A DNA stretch of 35,902 nt, taken from Rhodobacterales bacterium (GTDB lineage: Bacteria; Pseudomonadota; Alphaproteobacteria; Rhodobacterales; Rhodobacteraceae). The DNA lies in NCBI GenBank assembly GCA_002746935.1, contig PDRW01000006.1:1-35902 (forward strand). Reading direction: 5' to 3'. The translations under genes were made by a program, and so were the position numbers. The notes below the pieces were generated by a model that was given only the letters and a program-made list of their open reading frames with translations, did no database searches and was not told the DNA's origin. Position 1 is the stretch's first letter; each line of letters opens with the position of its first letter. Positions 7,077 to 15,594 of this stretch are shown piece after piece.

Positions 7077-8471
7077 TCAGAAATGGATCGCCCGGCCCCA
7101 GGCGTCGAGCACGCTTTCGTGCATCATCTCGCTCAGCGTCGGATGCGGGAAGACCGTGTGCATCAGGTCTTCCTCGGTGGTCTCCAACTGGCGCCCGACC
7201 ACATAGCCCTGGATCAGTTCGGTGACCTCGGCGCCCACCATATGCGCTCCGAGCAACTCCCCGGTCCTGGCGTCAAACACCGTCTTCACCAGCCCTTCCG
7301 GCTCGCCCAGAGCGATCGCCTTGCCATTGCCGATGAACGGGAAGCGGCCGACCTTCACCTCGTGGCCCAACGCGCGCGCCTTCGCCTCGCTGTAGCCCAC
7401 CGACGCCACCTGCGGATGGCAATAGGTGCAGCCGGCGATGCTTTCGGGCCGCACCGGATGCGGTTTCAGCCCGGCGATCTTTTCGGCGACCATCACGCCT
7501 TCGTGGCTCGCCTTGTGCGCCAGCCACGGCGGGCCGGCGATGTCGCCGATGGCATAAAGCCCCTCGACCCCGGTGCGGCAGTATTCGTCCACCACCACAT
7601 GGGTCCGGTCGAGCTTCACCCCCAGCTCCTCGAGCCCCAGCCCCTCGACATTGCCGACGATCCCCACCGCCGAGATCACCGTGTCGAAACCCTGCTGCAC
7701 CAGTTTGCCGCCGGTCTCGATATGCGCGGTCACGCCGCCCTTTCCGCGGTCAAGCTGCTTCACCACGGATTTCTCCATGATCGTCATGCCCTGCTTGACG
7801 AACGCCTTCTTCGCGAAGGCGGAGATCTCTTCGTCCTCCACCGGCAACACCCGGTCGAGCACCTCAACCACCGTCACCTCGGCGCCCAGGGTATTGAAGA
7901 AGCTCGCAAATTCGATCCCGATGGCACCCGAGCCGATAACCAGAAGCTGCTTCGGCATCCGTGGCGGCATGAGCGCATGCTTGTAGCTCCAGACCAGATC
8001 GCCATCGGCCTCGAGCCCGGGCAATTCGCGCGCCCGCGCGCCGGTGGCGAGGATGATGTGCTTCGCCGTCAGCTCTTCGGTGCCTTTGGCCGTGGTCACC
8101 GCCACGCGGCCTTGCCCGGCGAGCCGCGCCTCGCCCATCACCACCTCGACCTTGTTCTTCTTCAACAGATGCCCGACCCCGCCGGACAGCTGTTTTGCCA
8201 CCCCGCGCGAGCGCGCGACCACCTTGTCGAGATCGTAGCCGATACCTTCGGCCGAGAGCCCGAACTCGCCCGCCCGGCTCATCAGGTGAAACACCTCCGC
8301 CGAGCGCAGCAGCGCCTTGGTGGGGATGCAGCCCCAGTTGAGGCAGATGCCACCGAGATGTTCGCGTTCGACCACGACGGTCTTCAGCCCCAGCTGCGCC
8401 GCCCGGATGGCCGCCACATAGCCCCCGGGGCCCGCGCCCACCACGATCACGTCACAGGTTGTTCCGGCCAT
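7077..8471 (-). CDS. lpdA: Dihydrolipoyl dehydrogenase (E3)
   Basis: This FAD- and NAD-dependent enzyme reoxidises the lipoyl groups of pyruvate, 2-oxoglutarate or glycine-cleavage complexes. The 464-residue protein has the FAD-binding VVGAGPGGYVAAIRAAQLG, the redox-active disulfide in GGICLNWGCIPTKAL (Cys-x4-Cys) and an NAD-binding VIGSGAIGIEFASFFN. It also has a second FAD contact YAIGDIAGPPWLAHKASHEG and the C-terminal HPHPTLSE-type His-Glu pair, seen as FPHPTLSEMMHES. I chose the ATG at 8469-8471 over one 13 codons upstream. It has an AGGGAGG site just before it, and the FAD motif then starts at residue 8. It stands alone here, without E1 or E2 genes, so the partner complex is not shown by context. 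Confidence 0.93.
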   Translation of the reverse strand: MAGTTCDVIVVGAGPGGYVAAIRAAQLGLKTVVVEREHLGGICLNWGCIPTKALLRSAEVFHLMSRAGEFGLSAEGIGYDLDKVVARSRGVAKQLSGGVGHLLKKNKVEVVMGEARLAGQGRVAVTTAKGTEELTAKHIILATGARARELPGLEADGDLVWSYKHALMPPRMPKQLLVIGSGAIGIEFASFFNTLGAEVTVVEVLDRVLPVEDEEISAFAKKAFVKQGMTIMEKSVVKQLDRGKGGVTAHIETGGKLVQQGFDTVISAVGIVGNVEGLGLEELGVKLDRTHVVVDEYCRTGVEGLYAIGDIAGPPWLAHKASHEGVMVAEKIAGLKPHPVRPESIAGCTYCHPQVASVGYSEAKARALGHEVKVGRFPFIGNGKAIALGEPEGLVKTVFDARTGELLGAHMVGAEVTELIQGYVVGRQLETTEEDLMHTVFPHPTLSEMMHESVLDAWGRAIHF

Positions 8472-8696
8472 TGGCGCCTCCCTTGGGAAAGTCGTCTGGT
8501 GGTAAACCATTTTCCGGGCGCGTTCAATCGTCGCGCTCGCGCGGCACCGCCCTCCGGCGGCGCTCCGGTGGCTCCGGTAGCTCCGGTGCGGTTTTGGTTG
8601 CCGCGTGCCGGGCGGGCTGGCAGACTTCCACCGTCCGGGTGCGCTTCCGCCGCCCGGCCCGCCCGATCCTCACCCCCGCCGCCACGGAGCCCCCGC
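8472..8696. other. Divergent intergenic region lpdA / DUF4153 gene
   Basis: The 225 bases must contain both promoters. The only visible structure is a short tandem repeat of GCTCCGGTG-like 9-mers (about 8562-8588, three copies). No terminator and no RNA gene are seen. Confidence 0.4.
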
Positions 8697-10499
8697 ATGA
8701 CCCGGCAAAGCCCCCCGCAAAGCCCGTCTCCCGCCAACCCCATCGCCCTGCGCCTCACCCTCGCCCTGCTCGGCGCCGCCGCCGGGATCGCGCTGTGGTG
8801 GCTGTTCGAAAGCCTGGATCCACTGCTCGACCACGACACCGCAGAGGCCCGCGCGATGCTGGCCGCGACGCTCTTTGCCAGCGGCTTCTTCGGCGTGACG
8901 CTGATCGCCACCGGGCCGCTGAGCCTCGCCCGGGCCGCCGCCGCGGCCGCCCTGCTCGCCGGTATCGCGGCGCTCCTGTTCACCTGGGCCAGCCTTCGGT
9001 TCGACAGCCCCGCCGCGGCGCTCGGCTGCACCCATTGCCTCGCCGCATGGGTCTTCCTGCTGGCCATCCCGACCCCCTTCGCGATCGTGGCGCTCACACC
9101 CGGCACCCGCTGGCACGATTACGAGGCGCTTTTTGCCCGGGCCTGGGAGATCGTCGTGCGCTACGCCGCGGCCCTGGTCTTCACCGGCGCCTTCTGGGCG
9201 GTGATGCTGCTGTCGGATCTGGTGCTGAAACTGGCCGGCATCTACGTGATCTTGCGGCTGATCGAGAATCCCGCGTTGACCTCGGCGCTGACCGGGCTGA
9301 TCCTCGGCCTCGGCCTTGGTGTGGTGCATGAGCAACGCGCGCGGATCTCGCCGGTGCTCCTGCTGAGGCTGTTCCGGCTGCTGTTGCCGCTGGTCTTCGC
9401 TGTCAGCCTGGTGTTCGTGCTCACGGCGGGGTCCAACGGTTTCGGCGGACTGCCGGCCAGACTTTCGGTGGCAAAAGCGCTGATGGCCATGGCCGCGGTC
9501 GCGGTGACGCTGATCACCGTCAGCATCGACCGGAACGACTCCGTGGCCGCCCGGGCCCCGGTGCTGGCATGGTCGGCGCGGCTGATGAGCCTGCTGGTGC
9601 CGGTGCTCGGCGCGCTGGCGCTCCGCGCGATCTGGATCAGGGTCGGGCAATACGGTCTCAGCCCGGTGCGCGTCGGCGCGCTCATCGGGGCCGGGGTCAC
9701 CCTTGCCTACGGGCTGGGCTACGGGGCGGCGGTGCTGCGCGGGGCCGGCTGGCGCGGCCGGATCCGGCGGATCAACGTGGCGCTGGCGCTGGCGATGGTG
9801 GCGCTCTTCGCGCTCGCGCTGACCCCGGTGCTTGACGCCCAGAGGCTCTCGGTGCGCTCGCAACTCGCGCGGCTGGAGGCCGGCGCCATCAAGCCTGACG
9901 AGCTCGATCTGTGGACGCTCAAGCATGACTGGGGCCGGCCCGGGCGCGAGGCGATCGCCGCCTTGCACGATCCGGCCCACCCGATGGCGGCGGCACTGGC
10001 CCCGCTGCTGACCCGGCTCGACGCCGCCAAATACCGCAGCGACTGGCGCGAAACCACGGTTATTTGGCGCGAACGGCACAACCATGCGGCGGACTACGCG
10101 GCGCTGCGCAGGCAGATCCCGGTGTTGCCCGCTGGCCAGAGCCTGCCCGAACGGCTGTCCGACGCCATGCCCATCGCGGTCGCGACACTGATCGGACACG
10201 TCACTGCGGGCTGTGCCCGCAAGACCCCGGCAGGCGCGCCGGGCTGCGTCGCGCTGCGGGGCCATTTTCGCCCCGGCCCGCATGAGGACGCGTTGCTGGT
10301 CTGGTGGACCGGGGATAGCGTCAAGATGCAGGGCATCAGCGCGGATGGATCATTTTACTATATGTCGCAGCTTTCTCCGGTCTCGGATACGGTCAAAGAT
10401 CCGGCCTTTATCGACGAAATCCTCGCCGGCGGCTTCACCCTCGCCCCGCCCGATTTCGACGCGCTCCACATCGGCGACCGGGCGTTCTGGCTGAGATGA
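8697..10499 (+). CDS. DUF4153-family polytopic membrane protein
   Basis: The 600-residue protein has about eleven hydrophobic helices in the first 390 residues, starting with LALLGAAAGIALWWLFESL. A soluble C-terminal part of about 210 residues follows and ends in DALHIGDRAFWLR. The pattern of paired helices, and the region where conserved family members carry WHDYEALFARAWEIVVRYAA, agree with DUF4153, a family of inner-membrane proteins of unknown function. A GGAG site sits a few bases before the ATG at 8697. The C-terminal segment has two Cys (TAGCARKTPAGAPGCVAL) that could form a periplasmic disulfide if this part is exported. No neighbour suggests a pathway. The far longer open frame that reaches back to 7083 is antisense to lpdA and not real. 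Confidence 0.75.
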   Translation: MTRQSPPQSPSPANPIALRLTLALLGAAAGIALWWLFESLDPLLDHDTAEARAMLAATLFASGFFGVTLIATGPLSLARAAAAAALLAGIAALLFTWASLRFDSPAAALGCTHCLAAWVFLLAIPTPFAIVALTPGTRWHDYEALFARAWEIVVRYAAALVFTGAFWAVMLLSDLVLKLAGIYVILRLIENPALTSALTGLILGLGLGVVHEQRARISPVLLLRLFRLLLPLVFAVSLVFVLTAGSNGFGGLPARLSVAKALMAMAAVAVTLITVSIDRNDSVAARAPVLAWSARLMSLLVPVLGALALRAIWIRVGQYGLSPVRVGALIGAGVTLAYGLGYGAAVLRGAGWRGRIRRINVALALAMVALFALALTPVLDAQRLSVRSQLARLEAGAIKPDELDLWTLKHDWGRPGREAIAALHDPAHPMAAALAPLLTRLDAAKYRSDWRETTVIWRERHNHAADYAALRRQIPVLPAGQSLPERLSDAMPIAVATLIGHVTAGCARKTPAGAPGCVALRGHFRPGPHEDALLVWWTGDSVKMQGISADGSFYYMSQLSPVSDTVKDPAFIDEILAGGFTLAPPDFDALHIGDRAFWLR

Positions 10500-10739
10500 G
10501 AGGGGGTGCGGTTTGGGGCTGTCGTGAACAACCGGCCCAAGACGGTGCCCGACGCCGCTGAGCAGCCGGCACCCTTAAGATCAGTGCCATGCGGGAGGAC
10601 ATGAGCCGACAGGCCGGAAACAGGCATGTTTCCCCGGGGTGATTCTCGCTGGGGCGATGCTGGTCATCGCCGCGGCGCCCTTTCGGTTTCGCCGCCCGCC
10701 TCTGCCCACATCAGGGGCCGCATCAGCTGCCCGCGCGTC
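10500..10739. other. Convergent intergenic region with possible hairpin
   Basis: The 240 bases lie between two gene 3' ends. GGTGCC and GGCACC (about 10543-10572) can pair around an inner GCTG/CAGC, which gives a hairpin without a T run that may stop transcription weakly. A GTG-started frame of 44 codons (10639-10773, MILAGAMLVIAAAPF...) has one hydrophobic stretch, but it overlaps the opposite gene's 3' end and has no clear ribosome site, so I do not call it. Confidence 0.35.
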
Positions 10740-11312
10740 TCAGCCCTGCATGGCTTGCAGAACCGACCGGTAGCCGCCCGCGGCGTTGAAGGCGTTTTCG
10801 TCGGCGGTATCGGGCCGTCCCAATGCCGCGTTCCGGTAGGGAAAGCGGCCGTAACGGCGGATCAGCTCGCGATGCGCCCGCGCATGAATCAGATTGTCGC
10901 GCCCGTTTTCCGGCATCCGCGTCAGCAACAGCCGCACGCAGCGGTCCTGATCGGTCTGGCTCTCGGAATGCATCAGCGGCAGATAGAAGAACTGCCGGGC
11001 AGGCTCGGGGATCTTCTCGTCCCAGCGCTTGTCGATGGCGCATTTCGCCGCCGCCAGCGCCGCCGGGTCGGTCGCATAGGCCCGGCTGCCGCCACGGAAC
11101 ATGTGGCGCGGGAACTGGTCGAGCAGGATCAGATAGGCCAGCACGCCGTCCGGGCCGGTGAGCCAGTGCGAACAGGCCCCGTGCTGCGCCTGCTCCCAGA
11201 CGTCCAGGAACCTTTCGCGGATCTCCCCGTCCAGCGCCCTGCCGCCGGCATACCACCTTTCCGGACCGACGTCATCGAGCCAGAATGTGAGGATTTCTTC
11301 CGGTTTCATCAT
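10740..11312 (-). CDS. DUF924-family protein
   Basis: This 190-residue soluble protein spans the whole DUF924 domain. It begins MMKPEEILTFWLDDVGPERW and continues with ...LDGEIRERFLDVWEQAQHG, LAYLILLDQFPRHMFRG, FYLPLMHSESQTDQDRCVRL and HRELIRRYGRFPYRNAALGR. Members form an all-helical, TPR-like fold with several conserved His, Asp and Arg residues. Their reaction is unknown. The ATG at 11310-11312 is preceded by AAGGGGAG at a good distance, which decides it over a start 14 codons upstream. It lies 110 bases downstream of the MFS gene's start region on the same strand but behind that gene's stop, so it reads independently or distally. Confidence 0.85.
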   Translation of the reverse strand: MMKPEEILTFWLDDVGPERWYAGGRALDGEIRERFLDVWEQAQHGACSHWLTGPDGVLAYLILLDQFPRHMFRGGSRAYATDPAALAAAKCAIDKRWDEKIPEPARQFFYLPLMHSESQTDQDRCVRLLLTRMPENGRDNLIHARAHRELIRRYGRFPYRNAALGRPDTADENAFNAAGGYRSVLQAMQG

Positions 11313-11422
11313 CTGCCGCTCCCCTTGCACGCCCTCACCAGAAGGGCATACCACGTCACAACAGGAAGGGTCGCAAAAGCCCCCGGCTTGCGCAACAGGT
11401 TTCGGGCCATTTGCGCCGGTGC

Positions 11423-12742
11423 TCAGCGATCTGTTGCCATTGTGGAAACACTCGCCCCGGAGTCGCCGTCATTGGCCGTTGTTTCCGCATGAGCGGTTTC
11501 CGCCGCCTCCTCAACCGCCTCCACATAGAGCTCCTGGGCCAGATCCATCGCCACCTGCGAGGCAGAAGGCAGCACCGGCGCATAGGACTGGGTCTCGTCC
11601 ACCGAAGGCGCCGGCCGGCGGAAGGTGCGCCAGATGCCGTAGAGCAGCAGCGCCCCGAAGGCGATGGTGAGATAGGCGAAGAACCCGTTCGGCCCCACCG
11701 CCTCCATTGCCCAGCCGGCGGCCAGCGGGCCACCGATGGCACCGAGCCCGTTGAGAAACACCAGCCCGGCCGAGGCCGCGGGCATGTCGTCGGTTTCGAG
11801 AAAATCGTTGGTATAGGCGATCAGCAGCGCATAAAGCGGGTTCGACATGCCACCGATCAGGAAGGCCGCGCCCAGAATTGCCGGATAGCCGGGAACGAGG
11901 AGCGGTCCGAGCGCCGCCGTGGCGCCGAGCCCCGAGGCCACGAGAATCAACGCCCGCCGGTCCATCCGGTCGGAGGCCCAGCCGATGGGGAATTGCAGCA
12001 CCATCCCGCCGGCATAGAAGGCGGCAATGAACAGCGAGATCTGCCCGACACTCAGCCCCGCCCGCGCCCCGTAGACCGCAGCCATGCCGAATTGCGCCGA
12101 AAACAGCAGCCCCATGACCAGCATTCCGACGAAGCCGAGCGGTGAAATCCCGTAGAGCCGGCCAAGCGTCATCCGCCGCGTCGTCCCGAAGGCCGGGGTT
12201 GGCGTGATCGACAGCAGGATCGGCGCGACCGCGAGCGACACCAGCACGCTCGGCAGGATGAACAGCACATAGCCCCCGGCATCGGCCGTCACCACCAGCG
12301 CCTGGGCGGCGATGATCCCGAGCATCTGCACCACGAGGTAGAGCGAGAGGGTCTGGCCGCGGGTTTCGTTGGTGGCGGCGTGGTTGAGCCAGCTTTCGGC
12401 GGTGACATAGACGCCGGAGAAGGCAAAGCCGATCGCCACGCGAAACAGCGTCCAGGCAATGGGATCGACCACCAGCGGGTAGAGAATCAGCACCGCGGAA
12501 ACAAAGCTCGCGAGCGCGGCGAAGACCCGCACATGGCCGACCCGGCGGATCAGCCCGGGGGTCATCCGGCTGCCGCCAAGAAAGCCTGCGAAATACCCGG
12601 ACATGACCACCGACATCTCGAAGGTCGAAAACCCTTCGAGCTCACCGCGAAGGCCAAGCAAGGTGCCCTGAATGCCGTTGCCCAGCATCAGCAGCAGCAC
12701 CCCGAAAAGCAGCGCCCAGGAATGTCGCAACGCGTCCAGCAT
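11423..12742 (-). CDS. MFS transporter (YcaD-like)
   Basis: The 439-residue protein has twelve predicted membrane helices. The first is SWALLFGVLLLMLGNGIQGT, and the sequence includes VAIGFAFSGVYVTAESWLNH and the loop ATNETRGQTLSLYLV typical of the YcaD group of the major facilitator superfamily. The second-half loop GWASDRMDRRALI is the MFS A-like motif. A 60-residue cytoplasmic tail rich in Glu, Ala and Thr follows the last helix. The substrate of YcaD proteins is unknown. The start ATG at 12740-12742 has only a weak ribosome site. The gene is upstream of the DUF924 gene on the same strand, with 110 bases between them. Confidence 0.82.
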   Translation of the reverse strand: MLDALRHSWALLFGVLLLMLGNGIQGTLLGLRGELEGFSTFEMSVVMSGYFAGFLGGSRMTPGLIRRVGHVRVFAALASFVSAVLILYPLVVDPIAWTLFRVAIGFAFSGVYVTAESWLNHAATNETRGQTLSLYLVVQMLGIIAAQALVVTADAGGYVLFILPSVLVSLAVAPILLSITPTPAFGTTRRMTLGRLYGISPLGFVGMLVMGLLFSAQFGMAAVYGARAGLSVGQISLFIAAFYAGGMVLQFPIGWASDRMDRRALILVASGLGATAALGPLLVPGYPAILGAAFLIGGMSNPLYALLIAYTNDFLETDDMPAASAGLVFLNGLGAIGGPLAAGWAMEAVGPNGFFAYLTIAFGALLLYGIWRTFRRPAPSVDETQSYAPVLPSASQVAMDLAQELYVEAVEEAAETAHAETTANDGDSGASVSTMATDR

Positions 12743-12892
12743 GGCGCCAATCTACAGATTTTCCGGACCCGGGCACGTCGGAAACGACCGGGCATGGCCG
12801 GTTTGCGGCGCCTGGCGGAGATCGCGTGAGACGGCGGGCCAGGTGTGGGCGGGGCGGGCGACGTGTGGGATGCGGAATGAGCGGGGTGAGGG

Positions 12893-13130
12893 GATGGTTG
12901 ACGAAACCTTAACGGTCTGCGCCCTGTGGCGCGAAGGGGCGTTTAACCTGCTGTTTTATATGAGCAAAAGTGCATTTTCATTAATCCGGTATTCCGGACT
13001 AATGAACTTTCCCGGCAAGCCGGAAATCCGCCCTGCGCCGGGCCTTCCCTCCGCAGCGGGCCGTCCGACCTCCTCTGCCCTCCGCGGCAGCTCCGGCCTT
13101 CTGCCCGCCACGCCGCGGCCCCCAGGGCCG
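12893..13130. repeat. Tandem intergenic element, copy 1
   Basis: This is the first unit of a 237-base tandem repeat. An 84-base core (12943-13026) is identical, base for base, to 13180-13263. The core is AT-rich inside GC-rich DNA. It holds a 13-base inverted repeat with one mismatch (12977-12989 and 12994-13006, loop TATT) and a second hairpin TTTC(C)CGGC-AA-GCCGGAAA (13008-13026). The flanks, including a CCTCCTCTGCCCTCCGC stretch near 13069, are similar but not identical to copy 2. Confidence 0.8.
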
Positions 13131-13360
13131 ACCATTGGCAAAACGTTAACGCCCTGTGCCCCCACGCGCGCAGAATCGCTTAACCTGCTGTTTTATATGA
13201 GCAAAAGTGCATTTTCATTAATCCGGTATTCCGGACTAATGAACTTTCCCGGCAAGCCGGAAAGCCACCCCGCACCGGGGCCTTCCCCCCGCAGCGGACC
13301 GTCCGGCCTCCTCTGCCCTCCGCAGCAGGTCCGGCCTTCTGCCGTCACCGCCCGGGAGAG
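13131..13360. repeat. Tandem intergenic element, copy 2
   Basis: The second unit is shifted by exactly 237 bases. The core at 13180-13263 carries the same inverted repeats (13214-13226 with 13231-13243, then 13245-13263). Each core is preceded by a TTAACG box about 30-40 bases upstream (near 12910 and 13145) and opens with TTAACC. It ends close to the 3' end of the XRE-cupin gene. The unit could be a small-RNA gene, a protein-binding site or a mobile repeat; the sequence alone does not decide. Confidence 0.8.
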
Positions 13361-13391
13361 CATGCGGCTCCGCCAAACGGCCGCCCGCGCT

Positions 13392-14015
13392 TTACAGCGC
13401 CGTCACCCAGAGGATCAGGGCATCTTCGGCGCTCACCGAGATCACGTTGTGCCCCATCGAGGCATCGTAATAGGCGCTGTCGCCGCGGCGCATCTCGATC
13501 GGCGCGTAGAACTCGGTGATCAGCCGCACCGCGCCGGTCAGCACATAGAGGAATTCCTCGCCGTCATGGCGCACCCAGCCATCGAACTCGTCAAAGCTGC
13601 GCGCCCGCACCCGCGCCCGGTAGGGCAGCATCGCCTTCCGGCTGAGGGCGCCCGCGAGCAGCTCGTGCTCGTAAGTCGCGGTCGGATGGGCCTCGCCCTC
13701 GCCCGCCCGGGTCACCGCCATGCGCCCGGACACACGGGTATCCTTCGGCGCGGTGAACAGCTGCGGCACCGAAATCTCCAGCCCGACCGCGAGCTTCTTC
13801 AGCGCCTCATAGGTCGGGCTCATCTGGCCGTTCTCGATCTTCGACAGCGTCGAGCGCGCCAGCCCCGCCTGGCCCGCCGCCTGTTCCAGCGTCAGTCCGC
13901 GTTCCTTGCGCAGGCCGCGCACCCGCGCGCCAAGGTCGAGCGGCTGCGGATCGGGTCCGGCGCGGCCGCTTTCACGGGCCAGGCGGATGAGGCTGGGCTG
14001 TGGTGTCTCGGTCAT
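13392..14015 (-). CDS. XRE-family regulator with C-terminal cupin domain
   Basis: This 207-residue protein has an N-terminal helix-turn-helix at about residues 30-88 (VRGLRKERGLTLEQAAGQAG, LARSTLSKIENGQMSPTYEA, LKKLAVGLEISVPQLF). A cupin_2 barrel follows at about 125-205, with GWVRHDGEEFLYVLTGAVRL and MRRGDSAYYDASMGHNV. Proteins with this layout bind a small ligand in the cupin and repress nearby metabolic or efflux genes. The ATG at 14013-14015 is chosen because the frame upstream of it has no HTH-family sequence. The gene is divergent from the MFS gene at 14119, with 103 bases between the starts, so it most likely controls that transporter and itself. Confidence 0.85.
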   Translation of the reverse strand: MTETPQPSLIRLARESGRAGPDPQPLDLGARVRGLRKERGLTLEQAAGQAGLARSTLSKIENGQMSPTYEALKKLAVGLEISVPQLFTAPKDTRVSGRMAVTRAGEGEAHPTATYEHELLAGALSRKAMLPYRARVRARSFDEFDGWVRHDGEEFLYVLTGAVRLITEFYAPIEMRRGDSAYYDASMGHNVISVSAEDALILWVTAL

Positions 14016-14118
14016 GGCCGGGATATACGCCGCCCGGCAGGACAAAGGCAAATGCCGCCCCGCCTGCCTCTGGTCAAGCCCGGGCAAAACCGGCATGACA
14101 TGGGCGAAAGGAAACCTC

Positions 14119-15348
14119 ATGCGCCTTGCCGCCCCGACACGTCCCCTGCCCCAGGCCGAACTGGTGGTGCTGCTGGCCGCGCTGATGTCGATGATGGCTT
14201 TCAGCATCGATTCGATCATGCCCGCGCTGCCCACGGTTGCGGGCGAATTCAGCCCCAACGCGCCGTCGCGGGCCCAGCTCACGATCTCGGCCTTCGTCTT
14301 CGGCACGGGGCTTGGCCAGTTGTTCATCGGCCCGTTTTCCGACAGTTACGGCCGCCGCCGGGCACTGGTGCTGGGCATCGGGCTGTTCATCGGCGGGGCG
14401 CTGGCGGCACGCGGGGCGGGCTCGCTCGATGCGCTGCTGGTCTTCCGGTTCGTTCAGGGGCTGGGCGCGGCGGCAAGCCGGATCGTCAGCCAGGCGCTGA
14501 TCCGCGATCTCTACGCGGGGCGCGAACAGGCCCGCCTCAGCAGCAAGGTGTTCACCTTCTTCGTGGTGGTGCCCGCAGTGGCGCCACTGATCGGGCAATG
14601 GGTCGTCCAGGCGACCGGCGGCTGGCGTGGATTGTTCACGGTCTATGCTGTTCTGGGCGCGGCGATCCTCGCCTGGTTCCTGGCCCGCCAGCCCGAAACC
14701 CTGGCGCCGGAACACCGCCGCGCCTTCCGGCTCGGGCCGGTTTTCGCCGCTCTGGGCGAGGTGCTGCGCACCCCGGTGACACGGCGCTACCTGTTCGTCT
14801 CCACGCTCGGCTTCGGCCAGTTGCTCGGCTATATCAACTCGGCCCAGCAGGTGTTTACCGACACGCTGCACGCGGGCGAGATCTTTCCGATCAGCTTCGC
14901 GGGTATCGCGCTTCTGTCGGGGGTGTCGGGCTTTCTCAATGCCCGGCTGGTGATGCGTTTCGGCATGCGGCCGATGGCGCGGGCGGCCTTTGGCAGCCAG
15001 GCGGTGATCGCGGCGCTGGTCTGGGCGGCCTGGCAATCGGGGCTGGTGGCGGGGCTCACGCCCGATGCGCAGCTGGTGCTGTTTCTCGCCTGGTCGGTGA
15101 GCCTGTTCTTCATGAACGGGCTTACCTTCGGCAATATCACCGCGCTGGCGATGGAACCGCTCGGCCATATCGCGGGCACGGCGGCGGCGGTGCTGGGGGC
15201 GCTGTCCTCGGCGCTGGCGGTCTGTATCGCCATCCCGCTCGGACAGGCGTTCGACGGCACCCCGCGGGCCCTGCTTCTGGGCGTGGCGCTCTGCTCGGCG
15301 CTGGCCTTCTGGCTGGTCCACCGCGACCGCAACCGGGCGCGCGGCTGA
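14119..15348 (+). CDS. Bcr/CflA-type MFS drug-resistance transporter
   Basis: The 409-residue inner-membrane protein has twelve helices. After the first helix it has FSIDSIMPALPTVAGEF, the Bcr/CflA pattern for the first periplasmic loop. GPFSDSYGRRRALVLGIGLF is the MFS A motif between helices 2 and 3, and FRFVQGLGAAASRIVSQALI is the helix-4 motif. The family exports drugs such as bicyclomycin, or small metabolites, by proton antiport. The ATG at 14119-14121 follows GAAAGGA at seven bases, which is better than an upstream in-frame ATG at 14098. It is divergent from the XRE-cupin gene, its likely regulator. The real substrate is unknown. Confidence 0.85.
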   Translation: MRLAAPTRPLPQAELVVLLAALMSMMAFSIDSIMPALPTVAGEFSPNAPSRAQLTISAFVFGTGLGQLFIGPFSDSYGRRRALVLGIGLFIGGALAARGAGSLDALLVFRFVQGLGAAASRIVSQALIRDLYAGREQARLSSKVFTFFVVVPAVAPLIGQWVVQATGGWRGLFTVYAVLGAAILAWFLARQPETLAPEHRRAFRLGPVFAALGEVLRTPVTRRYLFVSTLGFGQLLGYINSAQQVFTDTLHAGEIFPISFAGIALLSGVSGFLNARLVMRFGMRPMARAAFGSQAVIAALVWAAWQSGLVAGLTPDAQLVLFLAWSVSLFFMNGLTFGNITALAMEPLGHIAGTAAAVLGALSSALAVCIAIPLGQAFDGTPRALLLGVALCSALAFWLVHRDRNRARG

Positions 15349-15594
15349 GGGCGGGGCCGCGCTTGTCGCACAGCCTCAGACTTCGCATTCCGGCCGGGGC
15401 GTTATGGCGCCGGGGCGTTCCGGCGTCTGTTTTCGCATGGTGAGTTTCGCACGGTGAGGTTTCGCATGCGACGTGTCGCAGGGTAAAAGGGCAACACCCG
15501 TTGCCGCTCCTGATGAAAGCCCTGCACCCCGCGCCGCCGCAGCCCTGCCCTCCCCTGCCCGGCGCGGCAGCCCTTGAGCGCCTGTGCTACACCG
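15349..15594. other. Convergent intergenic region with degenerate TCGCA repeats
   Basis: Between two gene 3' ends, the pentamer TCGCA occurs six times within about 120 bases (15364-15482), three of them inside TTTCGCAYGGTGAG-like 15-mers at about 15430-15470. CGGGGCGTT also repeats near 15396 and 15410. No T-run terminator is seen. Confidence 0.4.

Larger units (their letters stand above)
12743..13391. other. 649-base gene-free region carrying a tandem 237-bp repeat
   Basis: Apart from the duplicated element described separately (about 12893-13360), the left 150 bases are GC-rich without recognisable content and must hold the promoter of the MFS gene. Open frames across the region are by-products of base composition: the peptide MSKSAFSLIRYSG... 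appears twice only because the DNA itself is duplicated in frame (237 is a multiple of 3). Confidence 0.5.

Noticed and set aside
7083-8690. Very long + strand open frame running into the DUF4153 gene
   Set aside because: It is antisense to lpdA; its sequence is rich in His, Arg, Pro and Asp, typical of GC-rich shadow frames, and only the part from 8697 looks like a protein.
10639-10773. 44-codon GTG-started frame with a hydrophobic stretch
   Set aside because: No clear ribosome site, overlaps the opposite DUF924 gene end, and the tail is unlike a real protein.
12960-13240. Repeated peptide MSKSAFSLIRYSG... as a duplicated small gene
   Set aside because: The peptide repeats because the DNA core is identical and 237 is divisible by three; there is no ribosome site, flanking codons drift without frame constraint, and the hairpins explain the conservation better. 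On the - strand a 12-codon frame is equally unsupported.
12893-13360. CRISPR array
   Set aside because: Only two units of 237 bases with related, not unique, spacers and no cas genes.
15363-15482. Six TCGCA motifs as regulator-binding sites
   Set aside because: They lie between two gene 3' ends, spacing is irregular, and GC-rich DNA easily gives such pentamers.
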